Assembly: GCF_000222685.1 (NCBI RefSeq)
Contig: NZ_AFWJ01000112.1
Location: 62,001 to 126,000, forward strand
DNA: 64,000 nt
Direction of reading: 5' to 3'
Source: Vibrio nigripulchritudo ATCC 27043
GTDB lineage: Bacteria; Pseudomonadota; Gammaproteobacteria; Enterobacterales; Vibrionaceae
Positions within the stretch are counted from its first letter, which is position 1; the number at the start of each line of letters is the position of its first letter. Position numbers and translations under genes: made by a program. Of the stretch, positions 27,840 to 35,078 are shown one piece after another. The notes under the pieces are model-generated. The model had not been told where the DNA came from, ran no database searches, and was given only the letters and a program-made list of their open reading frames with translations.

Positions 27840-28808
27840 TTATACCTGAAATTCGGGCAGTAATTCCGCTGAAATGCGCTCTAAAGTCTCTGGAATATCG
27901 GCTTGATTGAAGCGTAAGTTTAACGCCACATGATTTATTCCGATTTCTTCCAGAGATCTCAGGTAGGAACGTAAGTAATGAACCCCAGAGCGGAAACCTA
28001 AATGGATCGGTTCTGGCTCCTTATTTGGATCATTAACCAGGTCGATATATAACGACTGCATGGCTGGCTTATTACTTCCTCCAAGAGCGAAAATGCGTTC
28101 CCGCCATTCCTTCACTATCTTAGCCTGAACAGAAACATTTCTGGGGTAAGTCATCCATCCGTCTCCATTTTGAGCCAGCCAGTCTGGATCTTGCTGGCTC
28201 GCTCCGGTAACCAGCATAGGCAACTGGTGCCCCGCAGGTTTTGGAAGCATATCGATGGCACCAGTCAACTCACCATGCTGATTGGAGAACCGAGGGTTTG
28301 TTGTTGCCATTTCACGGATGTATTCAAAGCTTTCTCGAAAACGTGTGCCTCTGTCTGGGTAGCTCATATTGAGGGCAGGGTACTCTTCTGGACGGTCACC
28401 AGAGGCTATACCGAGAAGAAGCCTGCCTTCAGACAGCGAATCAATGCTGGCTGCTGCTTTGGCGACATGCGCTGGGTGGCGAAGCGGAAGAATAATACTG
28501 GCGACCCCAAGTGCGATGCTGCGTGTTTGTCCTGCCAGCATTCCCAGATACACAAAGGGATCGTGTATTTGCCCCACATCGCCAAACGCTGGCACATTGA
28601 AAGGCACATCCCGTAGCCAGATAGCAGAAAACCCCAGTTGTTCAGCGAGTTGAATTCGAGAGATATGATCAGTCAAAGAGGGTTCATTTCCTACTGGGTA
28701 GGATTCTAACGGTGCTACGAGACCGATGCTGAGCTTTCCCGCTTTAAAAACAGAATTGTATGCCTGGTTGATGGGAGGAAATTCGTGCTGTGTTTTTGCT
28801 TCGTTCAT
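27840..28808 (-). CDS. Luciferase-like monooxygenase family oxidoreductase (BA3436-type)
   Basis: 322-residue TIM-barrel oxidoreductase of the bacterial luciferase-like (LLM) family, expected to use reduced flavin. Recognisable are the N-terminal LAEQLGFSAIWLRDVPF, the SLSEGRLLLGIASGDRPEEY glycine-rich loop and LVTGASQQDPDWLAQNGDGW. The start at 28808 has GGTGAG 6 bases upstream; the in-frame ATG at 28853 would add 15 residues. The substrate is unknown. It is not part of a lux operon: no luxC, D, A, B or E genes are nearby. Confidence 0.82.
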   Translation of the reverse strand: MNEAKTQHEFPPINQAYNSVFKAGKLSIGLVAPLESYPVGNEPSLTDHISRIQLAEQLGFSAIWLRDVPFNVPAFGDVGQIHDPFVYLGMLAGQTRSIALGVASIILPLRHPAHVAKAAASIDSLSEGRLLLGIASGDRPEEYPALNMSYPDRGTRFRESFEYIREMATTNPRFSNQHGELTGAIDMLPKPAGHQLPMLVTGASQQDPDWLAQNGDGWMTYPRNVSVQAKIVKEWRERIFALGGSNKPAMQSLYIDLVNDPNKEPEPIHLGFRSGVHYLRSYLRSLEEIGINHVALNLRFNQADIPETLERISAELLPEFQV

Positions 28809-28923
28809 CTTGATACTCACCCGTTTAGTTTCTGACAGGTGAAATAGTAGCAATCAATGAAAATCAAGATAATCTAGGTGAACTGATAATCAGTTTATAG
28901 TTTTTGTTGATAATGGAAGTTTA

Positions 28924-28951
28924 ATAAGGAGCAACGAGTGTTGCTCCTTAT
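28924..28951 (-). terminator. Terminator after the TRAP binding-protein gene
   Basis: 12-bp stem ATAAGGAGCAAC / GTTGCTCCTTAT with a 4-base loop, just downstream of the minus-strand dctP-like gene; it separates that gene from the LLM gene. Confidence 0.75.
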
Positions 28952-28956
28952 ATGTG

Positions 28957-30024
28957 CTATTCGTAATTTAGATAAGCTTTGAGAGAAATGTCCGTCCAGC
29001 CTCGTATCTTCTTAAGATAGTCTGCCTGAGACTGAATGATCTCTTTGGCTAACTCATCGTTGCTGGCTTGTTCCTGTAATAGTTCATCAGTGGCTTGGCG
29101 CATAGCGGCTAAGACAGAAGGTGGGAAATCCCGAACTTTGATGTCTGGAAATTCGCTTTTCATGGTTGCCCAGCTATTGGCGTTTGCATCCAGTGCTTGG
29201 TTATACATATCAAACGCCGTTACTCGAAATGCGGTTTCCAAGATCACTTGCAGGTCTTTAGGTAACTTCTCCCAAACTCTTTTGTTCACCAAGAACTGAG
29301 TTTCACTGCCCGGCTCATGCCACGCAGAGTAGTAATAAGGGGCAATTTTTTGGAATCCCATTCGTAAATCGAAAGCAGGTCCGACCCACTCAAGTGCATC
29401 GATAGTGCCTCGCTCAAGAGAAGTATAAAGCTCGCCTGGTGCGATGTTGGTTGGCTTGGCTCCGATTTTTGCCATCACTTCTCCGGCAAATCCCGGAATA
29501 CGGATTTTTAAACCTTTTAAATCTTCAACAGAGTTGATTTCTTTTTTGAACCATCCGCCCATCTGAATATCGGAATTACCGCCGGGGAAAGAGAGCATGT
29601 TATGGGGAGCATATACCTGTTGCATCAATTCCATACCACCACCACGATAGAACCACGCGTATTGTTCTGTCGACATCATGCCAAATGGCATTGAAGAGAA
29701 GTACAGCGTGTTGGGGACTTTTCCTTTCCAGTAATAGGAACTGGAATGCCCCAGATCGTACTGACCCGATTTGACCATATCAAATATGCCCAGCGGCGCT
29801 TTATGCTTATTGGCGGAATCAATTCGGATCTCCAATCGCCCGTTCGACATTTCTTTGGCAAGCTTTGCCATGTTTTTTGTTGCGTCGCCAAGAATAGGGG
29901 TGTTCGGTCCCCAGGTTTCTGCGAGTTTCAGTCGGTAAACTTTCTCTGATGCACTCACACCTGGCGATACCGCTATGGCTGTCAGCGCTAACATAGCTAT
30001 AGAAAAGCAACGTTTTATTGTCAT
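28957..30024 (-). CDS. TRAP transporter substrate-binding protein (DctP/TakP-like), orphan
   Basis: 355-residue periplasmic solute receptor of the TRAP type. Signal peptide 1-25 (ending VSAS), then the DctP fold. The ligand-site arginine region (LKGLKIRIPGFAGEVMAKIG) and the DALEWVGPAFD motif are typical of the 2-oxo acid group (TakP-like). No membrane subunits DctQ or DctM are encoded next to it, so it either works with a transporter encoded elsewhere or as a sensor partner. AGGA lies 10 bases before the ATG. A 24-base palindrome lies about 195 bases upstream. Confidence 0.87.
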   Translation of the reverse strand: MTIKRCFSIAMLALTAIAVSPGVSASEKVYRLKLAETWGPNTPILGDATKNMAKLAKEMSNGRLEIRIDSANKHKAPLGIFDMVKSGQYDLGHSSSYYWKGKVPNTLYFSSMPFGMMSTEQYAWFYRGGGMELMQQVYAPHNMLSFPGGNSDIQMGGWFKKEINSVEDLKGLKIRIPGFAGEVMAKIGAKPTNIAPGELYTSLERGTIDALEWVGPAFDLRMGFQKIAPYYYSAWHEPGSETQFLVNKRVWEKLPKDLQVILETAFRVTAFDMYNQALDANANSWATMKSEFPDIKVRDFPPSVLAAMRQATDELLQEQASNDELAKEIIQSQADYLKKIRGWTDISLKAYLNYE

Positions 30025-30146
30025 TGTTATTCATCCTGTTCCATGGTTTCTGCCCAGCTTAATGGCAAACATGAAAGACCAGAAATCAGCATTGAACGTC
30101 TTGTCTGACCGATTCTTACAGTCACTGGTATAGCGAAAGGAGATAA

Positions 30147-30266
30147 ATGGAAAGCACACGAAAGAATTGGAATAACTCTCTAAAAATAGTAATAACAGCA
30201 ATATGTTATACGGAGTGTAAAAGTGATACGAGTATCACTTTTCTTTGGGGAAAAGTACTTCTATGA
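30147..30266 (+). CDS. Possible 39-residue small ORF
   Basis: The ATG at 30147 is preceded by a strong AAAGGAG ribosome site, and the frame runs to TGA at 30264. The peptide begins MESTRKNWNNSLK and has no recognised domain. It runs through the 24-base palindrome. Support is limited to the ribosome site; it may be chance. Confidence 0.2.
   Translation: MESTRKNWNNSLKIVITAICYTECKSDTSITFLWGKVLL
30219..30242. repeat. 24-base palindrome, possible operator
   Basis: AAAAGTGATAC - GA - GTATCACTTTT, a perfect 11-bp inverted repeat with a 2-base centre, upstream of the dctP-like gene. The shape suits a dimeric repressor site. Confidence 0.5.
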
Positions 30267-30286
30267 GCTTATATTCTTGGTTCACT

Positions 30287-30320
30287 AAATGGCTCAGCTA
30301 ATCGACTAGCTGAGCCATTT
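30287..30320 (-). terminator. Terminator of the unknown lipoprotein gene
   Basis: 14-bp perfect stem AAATGGCTCAGCTA / TAGCTGAGCCATTT with a 6-base loop, immediately downstream of the minus-strand gene ending at 30334. Confidence 0.82.
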
Positions 30321-30333
30321 CTACCGATAAAAC

Positions 30334-31206
30334 TCAGTATTCCACTTTGCTGATTTGAAAAACGAAGTCTTGATTTTGTTCTCTCGTTACGCTGCCTGAG
30401 ATGTAGGCAGGAAAGTAATTCCCTTTATTATCTGGCACACCCACTTTTGCATTAGTAAATGTGCAGTTAACCGGGGATTTCTCTGAGGTTGGAGCGGCAG
30501 ATAAACATTGTCTTGCGACATCTGGTCCATTAATTGTGGTGATGTTATATGGATCGCTACAGAATTGGGTATCAATATTTGCGGCAAGAATGTCGTTTAC
30601 TGGTTTTTCAGTTGTTGTAATTGATAGTGTGTTTGGCAAAGGCGTGGAACATGTCAAAGGCAATTCTACCAAGTGCATCTCGGAGTGACTGGTTGGCTTA
30701 AATTCCTGATAGCTAACGCCATAACCTACGGCAGCCACTGAATAAAGCTCTACTTTCTTAATATTTGCCGTGGATTGAGTTGGTGAAGCGTCGTCGAACC
30801 ATTTTTGATAGGACCCTATATTAGGGTGGTCATATTGAACACGCAGGTAAGGTCTGAAGTAAAATTGCTCTCCAGTGGCTAAGTCGCCCTGAGTAGTGCC
30901 TTCCCATGTGTGAACAGTAAATCCAGTATAAGCATCCAGCGTTTGCTTACATTTTGAGTCAGTAGAGGTCAATGTGGTATCCACAGAACCAAGGGTTACT
31001 TCTGGGTAGATTTCGGTATAAATGCCGGATCTAAGTGCCGTTGTACTCCAAAATGAGCTGGAAGAGACGGTTTTGCTGTAACCTCTCTTCAGGTGAATTT
31101 CTCCACAGCTGCTTCGTGCAGTAGGCTGGTGAGAGGAATCGCTACCACCCCCACAGCCGAGTAACACTATACTTGAGAAAGATACCGCCAAGATTCCTTT
31201 ATTCAC
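30334..31206 (-). CDS. Unknown lipoprotein
   Basis: 290-residue protein I do not recognise. The signal sequence MNKGILAVSFSSIVLLGCGGG has a lipobox (VLLGC), so it should be a lipoprotein; the GGGSDSSHQ stretch after the cysteine is a typical flexible tether. The mature part is rich in Thr, Ser and Tyr and contains several cysteines (CGEIHLKRG, SKCKQTL, LPLTCSTP, TQFCSDPY, RQCLSAAP, VNCTF), suggesting disulfide bonds in the periplasm or on the surface. It is isolated by terminators on both sides. Confidence 0.7.
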   Translation of the reverse strand: MNKGILAVSFSSIVLLGCGGGSDSSHQPTARSSCGEIHLKRGYSKTVSSSSFWSTTALRSGIYTEIYPEVTLGSVDTTLTSTDSKCKQTLDAYTGFTVHTWEGTTQGDLATGEQFYFRPYLRVQYDHPNIGSYQKWFDDASPTQSTANIKKVELYSVAAVGYGVSYQEFKPTSHSEMHLVELPLTCSTPLPNTLSITTTEKPVNDILAANIDTQFCSDPYNITTINGPDVARQCLSAAPTSEKSPVNCTFTNAKVGVPDNKGNYFPAYISGSVTREQNQDFVFQISKVEY

Positions 31207-31276
31207 TCTAATCCCTTAACTACTTGAATATAATAAGTTTTGGGATGATATCATTTGTATGTGTCTGGTTTTATAT

Positions 31277-31305
31277 AAAAGAGAAGCCTGATGCTTCCCT
31301 TTTTC
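31277..31305 (-). terminator. Terminator of the histidine decarboxylase gene
   Basis: Imperfect hairpin around GAAGC-CTGAT-GCTTC with flanking A and T runs, downstream of hdc on the minus strand. Confidence 0.6.
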
Positions 31306-31322
31306 TAAATATCAAACCAGTT

Positions 31323-32477
31323 TCAAATCTCGTTGTAATTAACAACCATCTCATTTCTGTCTTCGGCAACGTCATCAATCAGTTGGTCTAGTAGAGCCGT
31401 ATTCTCGATCATATGACCTGTGATAATAAGGTGGGCATGTTTGGCAGAATTCGCCAGACCGTATTTTCTCCACACCGCTTCTGTCGGGGTAGGAAAAACC
31501 ACAATAACGGAATTTGGGTTGAGCCAGGCGGGTACACCTTTCGATTTGAGCTTTTCGACTGCGTACTCTGCCAGACGCAGACAGCGTTTTACTCGGAGTT
31601 CTTTTTCTTGTTCGGTACTGCTCTTAATAGCGTGCCACATCATCAGAGGAGTAAGACCATTGCGAGAGCCCGTTATGGTTTTGTCGATGGCAGCAATGTA
31701 GTCCACGGCTACACTGATGTTGTCTACGTAAGTCTTTTTCGTTAACACGATGCCACACGGAATCGGTGCCCCAATCATTTTGTGCCCGGAGACCGAGATA
31801 GAGTCGATGTCGTCAGAAAATGAAAACTGCTGAGGGGCATCAACAAAAGGAAGGATCATTCCGTGGAAAGCCGCATCGGCGTGGAGGTAATATTCCTCAC
31901 GCTTGAAACCGGCATTACCTAGCACTTCTTTGATCTTTCCAAGGTCATCTATTGCGCCGTAAAGCGTGGTTCCGATATTGGCAAAAACAATGGGGTTGGC
32001 TCGTCCATTCGACTCAATGTGCTGCTGTAAGTCGTCATAATCCATTTCACCATTTGGCAGGCTTTTGACCACGCGGTGCTCAATTCTCAGTAAGCGTACA
32101 ATTTTGGCGACTGAGTAATGAGTATCTTCTGAGAAATATAGGATTCCGTTTGGAAAAAGTTCGCGAGCCAGATAGCAACTGTACATGTTGCCTTCTGTTC
32201 CACCATTGGTTACGTATCCCCAAGATTCTGAAAAAGGAATGTTGAACTTATCCGCAAAATACGCCATGACTTCTTTTTCAAACTGAAAGGTATTGAGCCG
32301 GTAGTTTGATGTTTCTGCCCAGTCACCGCAGTTATTGAAAGAAAATTGCCAGAATTTTTCTAGTTCCTGGTAATTGAAATCGGCGGCTGTTGGGTAACCG
32401 ATATTGTCGTACTGATGAGTTTTGCAGAATTCAAAGAAGGCTTGAAGTGTCTGTTGATCTTGAGGTGATAATGCCAT
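31323..32477 (-). CDS. hdc: Histidine decarboxylase (PLP-dependent)
   Basis: 384-residue group II PLP decarboxylase that makes histamine from histidine. The PLP lysine is K233 in [10 protein letters not shown]120 ([10 protein letters not shown]) stacks on the cofactor and D201 (LHADAAFHG) binds the pyridine nitrogen; [10 protein letters not shown] is also typical. Length and motifs match the Morganella/Photobacterium-type Hdc and the siderophore-linked enzyme of V. anguillarum. No histidine/histamine antiporter, histidyl-tRNA synthetase copy or siderophore gene is adjacent, which is unusual. The nearest upstream gene is olsF, 167 bases away on the same strand. Serine- or other-amino-acid specificity cannot be fully excluded. 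Confidence 0.86.
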   Translation of the reverse strand: MALSPQDQQTLQAFFEFCKTHQYDNIGYPTAADFNYQELEKFWQFSFNNCGDWAETSNYRLNTFQFEKEVMAYFADKFNIPFSESWGYVTNGGTEGNMYSCYLARELFPNGILYFSEDTHYSVAKIVRLLRIEHRVVKSLPNGEMDYDDLQQHIESNGRANPIVFANIGTTLYGAIDDLGKIKEVLGNAGFKREEYYLHADAAFHGMILPFVDAPQQFSFSDDIDSISVSGHKMIGAPIPCGIVLTKKTYVDNISVAVDYIAAIDKTITGSRNGLTPLMMWHAIKSSTEQEKELRVKRCLRLAEYAVEKLKSKGVPAWLNPNSVIVVFPTPTEAVWRKYGLANSAKHAHLIITGHMIENTALLDQLIDDVAEDRNEMVVNYNEI

Positions 32478-32644
32478 TTATATACATCCATATTCATATT
32501 TGTGGCAGAAACTATTTGGATGCTATCAACTCAAAATCCGTCGAACAATAAATGTAACTCAAATGACATACTTGGTTTTTTATAAAGTTTGTAAAGAATT
32601 TTTTACGAGGCTCACAGGAGAACCTCGCAAGATATGAGGTGTTA

Positions 32645-34417
32645 TTAAAACTCGCATTGGTGCAGTTTCAGGTATTGTTCGGCGTTATCTACACTCATGT
32701 ACCTTGCCAGTGTTTTCACGGGTACATCACGTAGATCAACGACAATTAAGCCATCCAAAGCATTGTTGAAGGCGGGGTCGACGTTAAAGCTCACCAGCTT
32801 GCCGTTAAGACCAAGATATTGTCTCAGCAAAACGGGGACGGTTTTACCATCGTCAATGCGTGCTATAACGCGAGACAAGAGTTGAAGATCTCCAAGCGAT
32901 GCCAGCAGGGTTGGGTTCCAAGGTTTAGCGTCGTTGCGAAGTGGGTTAGTGGCTTTTACATAGTGTGAGCGTTCACCGTCGTAGTGATGAAGAGTCATTG
33001 TATCTGCGAGCAATTGCCTCGCCTGTTCACTGTAATCGTTGCTAATGCTGACCGGACCAAACAAGTGGGTGTATTCTGGGTTGCGGTGAATGTATTCAGC
33101 AATCCCTTTCCAAAGTAACAAGAGCGCGCTCATACTGCGTTGGTAGTCCTTGGCGATAACTGAGCGTCCCATTTCAATGCACTTGCTCTCTTGGCTCATT
33201 TTCTGGATAAAGTTGCGCTTATACTTAAACAGCGTCCGGGAATACAAAGCGTTGAGACCTTTTTTCTCCAGTAGCTTATCGACCACACCTAGTCGGTATG
33301 CGCCGACCAAACACTGATTATCGTTATCCCAAATAAAAAGATGCAGGTATTCCTGATCGAATTTATCGAGATCCAATGCCTGACCTGTCCCTTCCCCTAC
33401 ATCACGGAAATTCTCTTCTCGAACTCGCCCAATTTCATGAAGAAAGGTAGGAATTGCCTCTGCTTTACAGCAGTACACCGAGAATTGGTTACTTTCCAGC
33501 ATAAGCGCTTCTGGAGGAAGACCATTCAGATCTTCCATCAACTCTTCTAGAGGGAGACGTTTCGCAACGGGAATAAAATGCTCACCAGAAATGGGGGAGT
33601 GGGAAGACTTTTTCTCGGAGGGTTTAAGTAAATAGGTATTGAGGCGTAAATAATTAATCAATTGCGAATCACACAGCGAATGTACTTCTTTGTATTTGAT
33701 TGGCTCACCGATTCGAATACCAATTTTGCTGGCTCGCTTGTTGAGAAGTTCTCGCCCAAGCATCAGCGTTCGCAGTAGTGGATGGATTTTTCCCGCCATA
33801 TAGAAACGACGAGAGTTCTGACCGTCAATAAAACATGGAACCGCAGTGGCTTTGTTTTTCTTAATAAGTGAGCTGACGGAGCGACTCCATTCTTTGTCCT
33901 GAAGCTGCGCCTTTGCGCGTTTTCCTTCAATTCGAGAGACTTCTCCTGCTGGGAATACCAATAAAAGCCCACCTTCTGCAAGGTGCCGGTGCGCCTGTCG
34001 AAGAGCTTTGAGATTGGCTTTGTGCGCCTGGCTGGTTTCAAAAACATCGACACCGATAAAGAGCTTATCAAGTTCTGGTACGGTTTTGAGGTACTGATTG
34101 GCAAGAATCTGAACATCTGGTCGAATCATCAGAAGCAGTTCAGCGAGGATCACACCCTCCACACATCCTAAGGGGTGATTGGCAACTACTACTGTCGGTC
34201 CTGCTTTGGGTACACTTTCAAGCTTTCCATGCGCCAGATGGTAATCGATACCCAATGTTTCCAACGTAAAGCGTAAAAAGCTTGCTGTATCGCTACCAAC
34301 TGGTCTCTGCGCGTAAAACTTGTCCAGTTGGGACAATCCTGTTGCCCATTCCGCAACAGTTTCACCAATTCCGAATGGTGTTTTTCTTGGGATCTTGAAA
34401 GGGCTACCCACTGTCAT
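32645..34417 (-). CDS. olsF: Bifunctional ornithine lipid synthase OlsF
   Basis: 590-residue two-domain acyltransferase. The N-terminal half is an OlsA/PlsC-type O-acyltransferase (VVVANHPLGCVEG near residue 80, LLVFPAGEVSR near 155). The C-terminal half (from about 305) is an OlsB-type GNAT N-acyltransferase (REENFRDVGEGTG, EMGRSVIAKDYQ, HLFGPVSISNDY). Together they acylate ornithine and then lyso-ornithine lipid, making phosphate-free membrane lipid. This fused form is known from Serratia, and V. cholerae has a homologue. A Pho-box-like sequence lies 38 bases upstream of the ATG. Ornithine as substrate is by family. Confidence 0.88.
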   Translation of the reverse strand: MTVGSPFKIPRKTPFGIGETVAEWATGLSQLDKFYAQRPVGSDTASFLRFTLETLGIDYHLAHGKLESVPKAGPTVVVANHPLGCVEGVILAELLLMIRPDVQILANQYLKTVPELDKLFIGVDVFETSQAHKANLKALRQAHRHLAEGGLLLVFPAGEVSRIEGKRAKAQLQDKEWSRSVSSLIKKNKATAVPCFIDGQNSRRFYMAGKIHPLLRTLMLGRELLNKRASKIGIRIGEPIKYKEVHSLCDSQLINYLRLNTYLLKPSEKKSSHSPISGEHFIPVAKRLPLEELMEDLNGLPPEALMLESNQFSVYCCKAEAIPTFLHEIGRVREENFRDVGEGTGQALDLDKFDQEYLHLFIWDNDNQCLVGAYRLGVVDKLLEKKGLNALYSRTLFKYKRNFIQKMSQESKCIEMGRSVIAKDYQRSMSALLLLWKGIAEYIHRNPEYTHLFGPVSISNDYSEQARQLLADTMTLHHYDGERSHYVKATNPLRNDAKPWNPTLLASLGDLQLLSRVIARIDDGKTVPVLLRQYLGLNGKLVSFNVDPAFNNALDGLIVVDLRDVPVKTLARYMSVDNAEQYLKLHQCEF

Positions 34418-35078
34418 ACGAACCTCGAATCCAATTTTCGTTCGTGATTATCCTATGACCGATAAGTGACAGTTTCGCTTCGATTCAGAGTCGGATGTAT
34501 GACAATTAACCACAACCTATCGAAGTTCAAATAAAAATCTCGAACAAGGATCTAACCCTTTATATTTATAAAAATGTAATACTGATAAATTTTGAAACAC
34601 TAAAAAATATGTGAGTCGCAAAAAAATGAATAATTGATACTGATTATATTTGCATATGCTAATTTATTCATGTGGCTCAGAGATAAGCCCATTTCCACTA
34701 GTACAACATAATGATATCTCGCTTACTGCTGACTGGATGGCGAGCATGTTTCGGTTTCTTGCTCGCCTAATCTCGGTTTTTACGTATGACTTTTGACCAC
34801 TTCTTTCTCTGTCTATTTACCCCTTGATACTCCCACATGATTATTTTAATTCTCAGGTTTTGATTTAAAGCTCATTTCTGTAAACATTAATTCAACTTCA
34901 TTTAGGATGATAAAGTGTTTCAACATATGTCTAGTTGTTGAAAATCAAGTGATATTTGGGTCTTATGCTACTGATATTATTATTTTTTACCGCACGGTAG
35001 TACTTTGGCTTTACCTTCGGAAAGTGCTGCCGCCATTCCAAAAATAGCACCTTTAAAGGTGAATATAGCGGGGTCAGC
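34418..35078 (+). other. 661-base divergent olsF / chemoreceptor gap
   Basis: AT-rich region without a protein gene. It contains the olsF Pho-box-like site, a promoter-like pair TTGATA (34634) and GCTAAT (34658), an 8-bp hairpin GGCGAGCA / TGCTCGCC (34739-34767) with a T-run ten bases later, and a 14-base palindrome CACCTTTAAAGGTG (35048-35061) just before the chemoreceptor start. A small RNA is possible but unproven. Confidence 0.45.
34455..34472 (-). promoter_or_regulatory. Predicted Pho box upstream of olsF
   Basis: Read on the minus strand: CTGTCAC-TTAT-CGGTCAT, two 7-base PhoB half-sites with the standard 4-base spacer. A further TTGTCAT lies 33 bases (three 11-base PhoB steps) upstream. 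This fits PhoB activation under phosphate shortage. The position is close to the start codon, so the exact -10 is uncertain. Confidence 0.55.

Larger units (their letters stand above)
30025..30333 (-). other. Region upstream of the TRAP binding-protein gene
   Basis: 309 bases. It holds a near-perfect 24-base palindrome (30219-30242), the terminator of the next gene (30287-30320), and a possible 39-codon plus-strand ORF. Confidence 0.5.

Noticed and set aside
27840-28808. Bioluminescence luciferase gene
   Set aside because: It belongs to the wider luciferase-like oxidoreductase family, and no luxCDABE genes are nearby.
34990-35078. Cyclic di-GMP (GEMM) riboswitch before the chemoreceptor gene
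   Set aside because: The conserved GEMM core sequences are not present; only short palindromes are seen.
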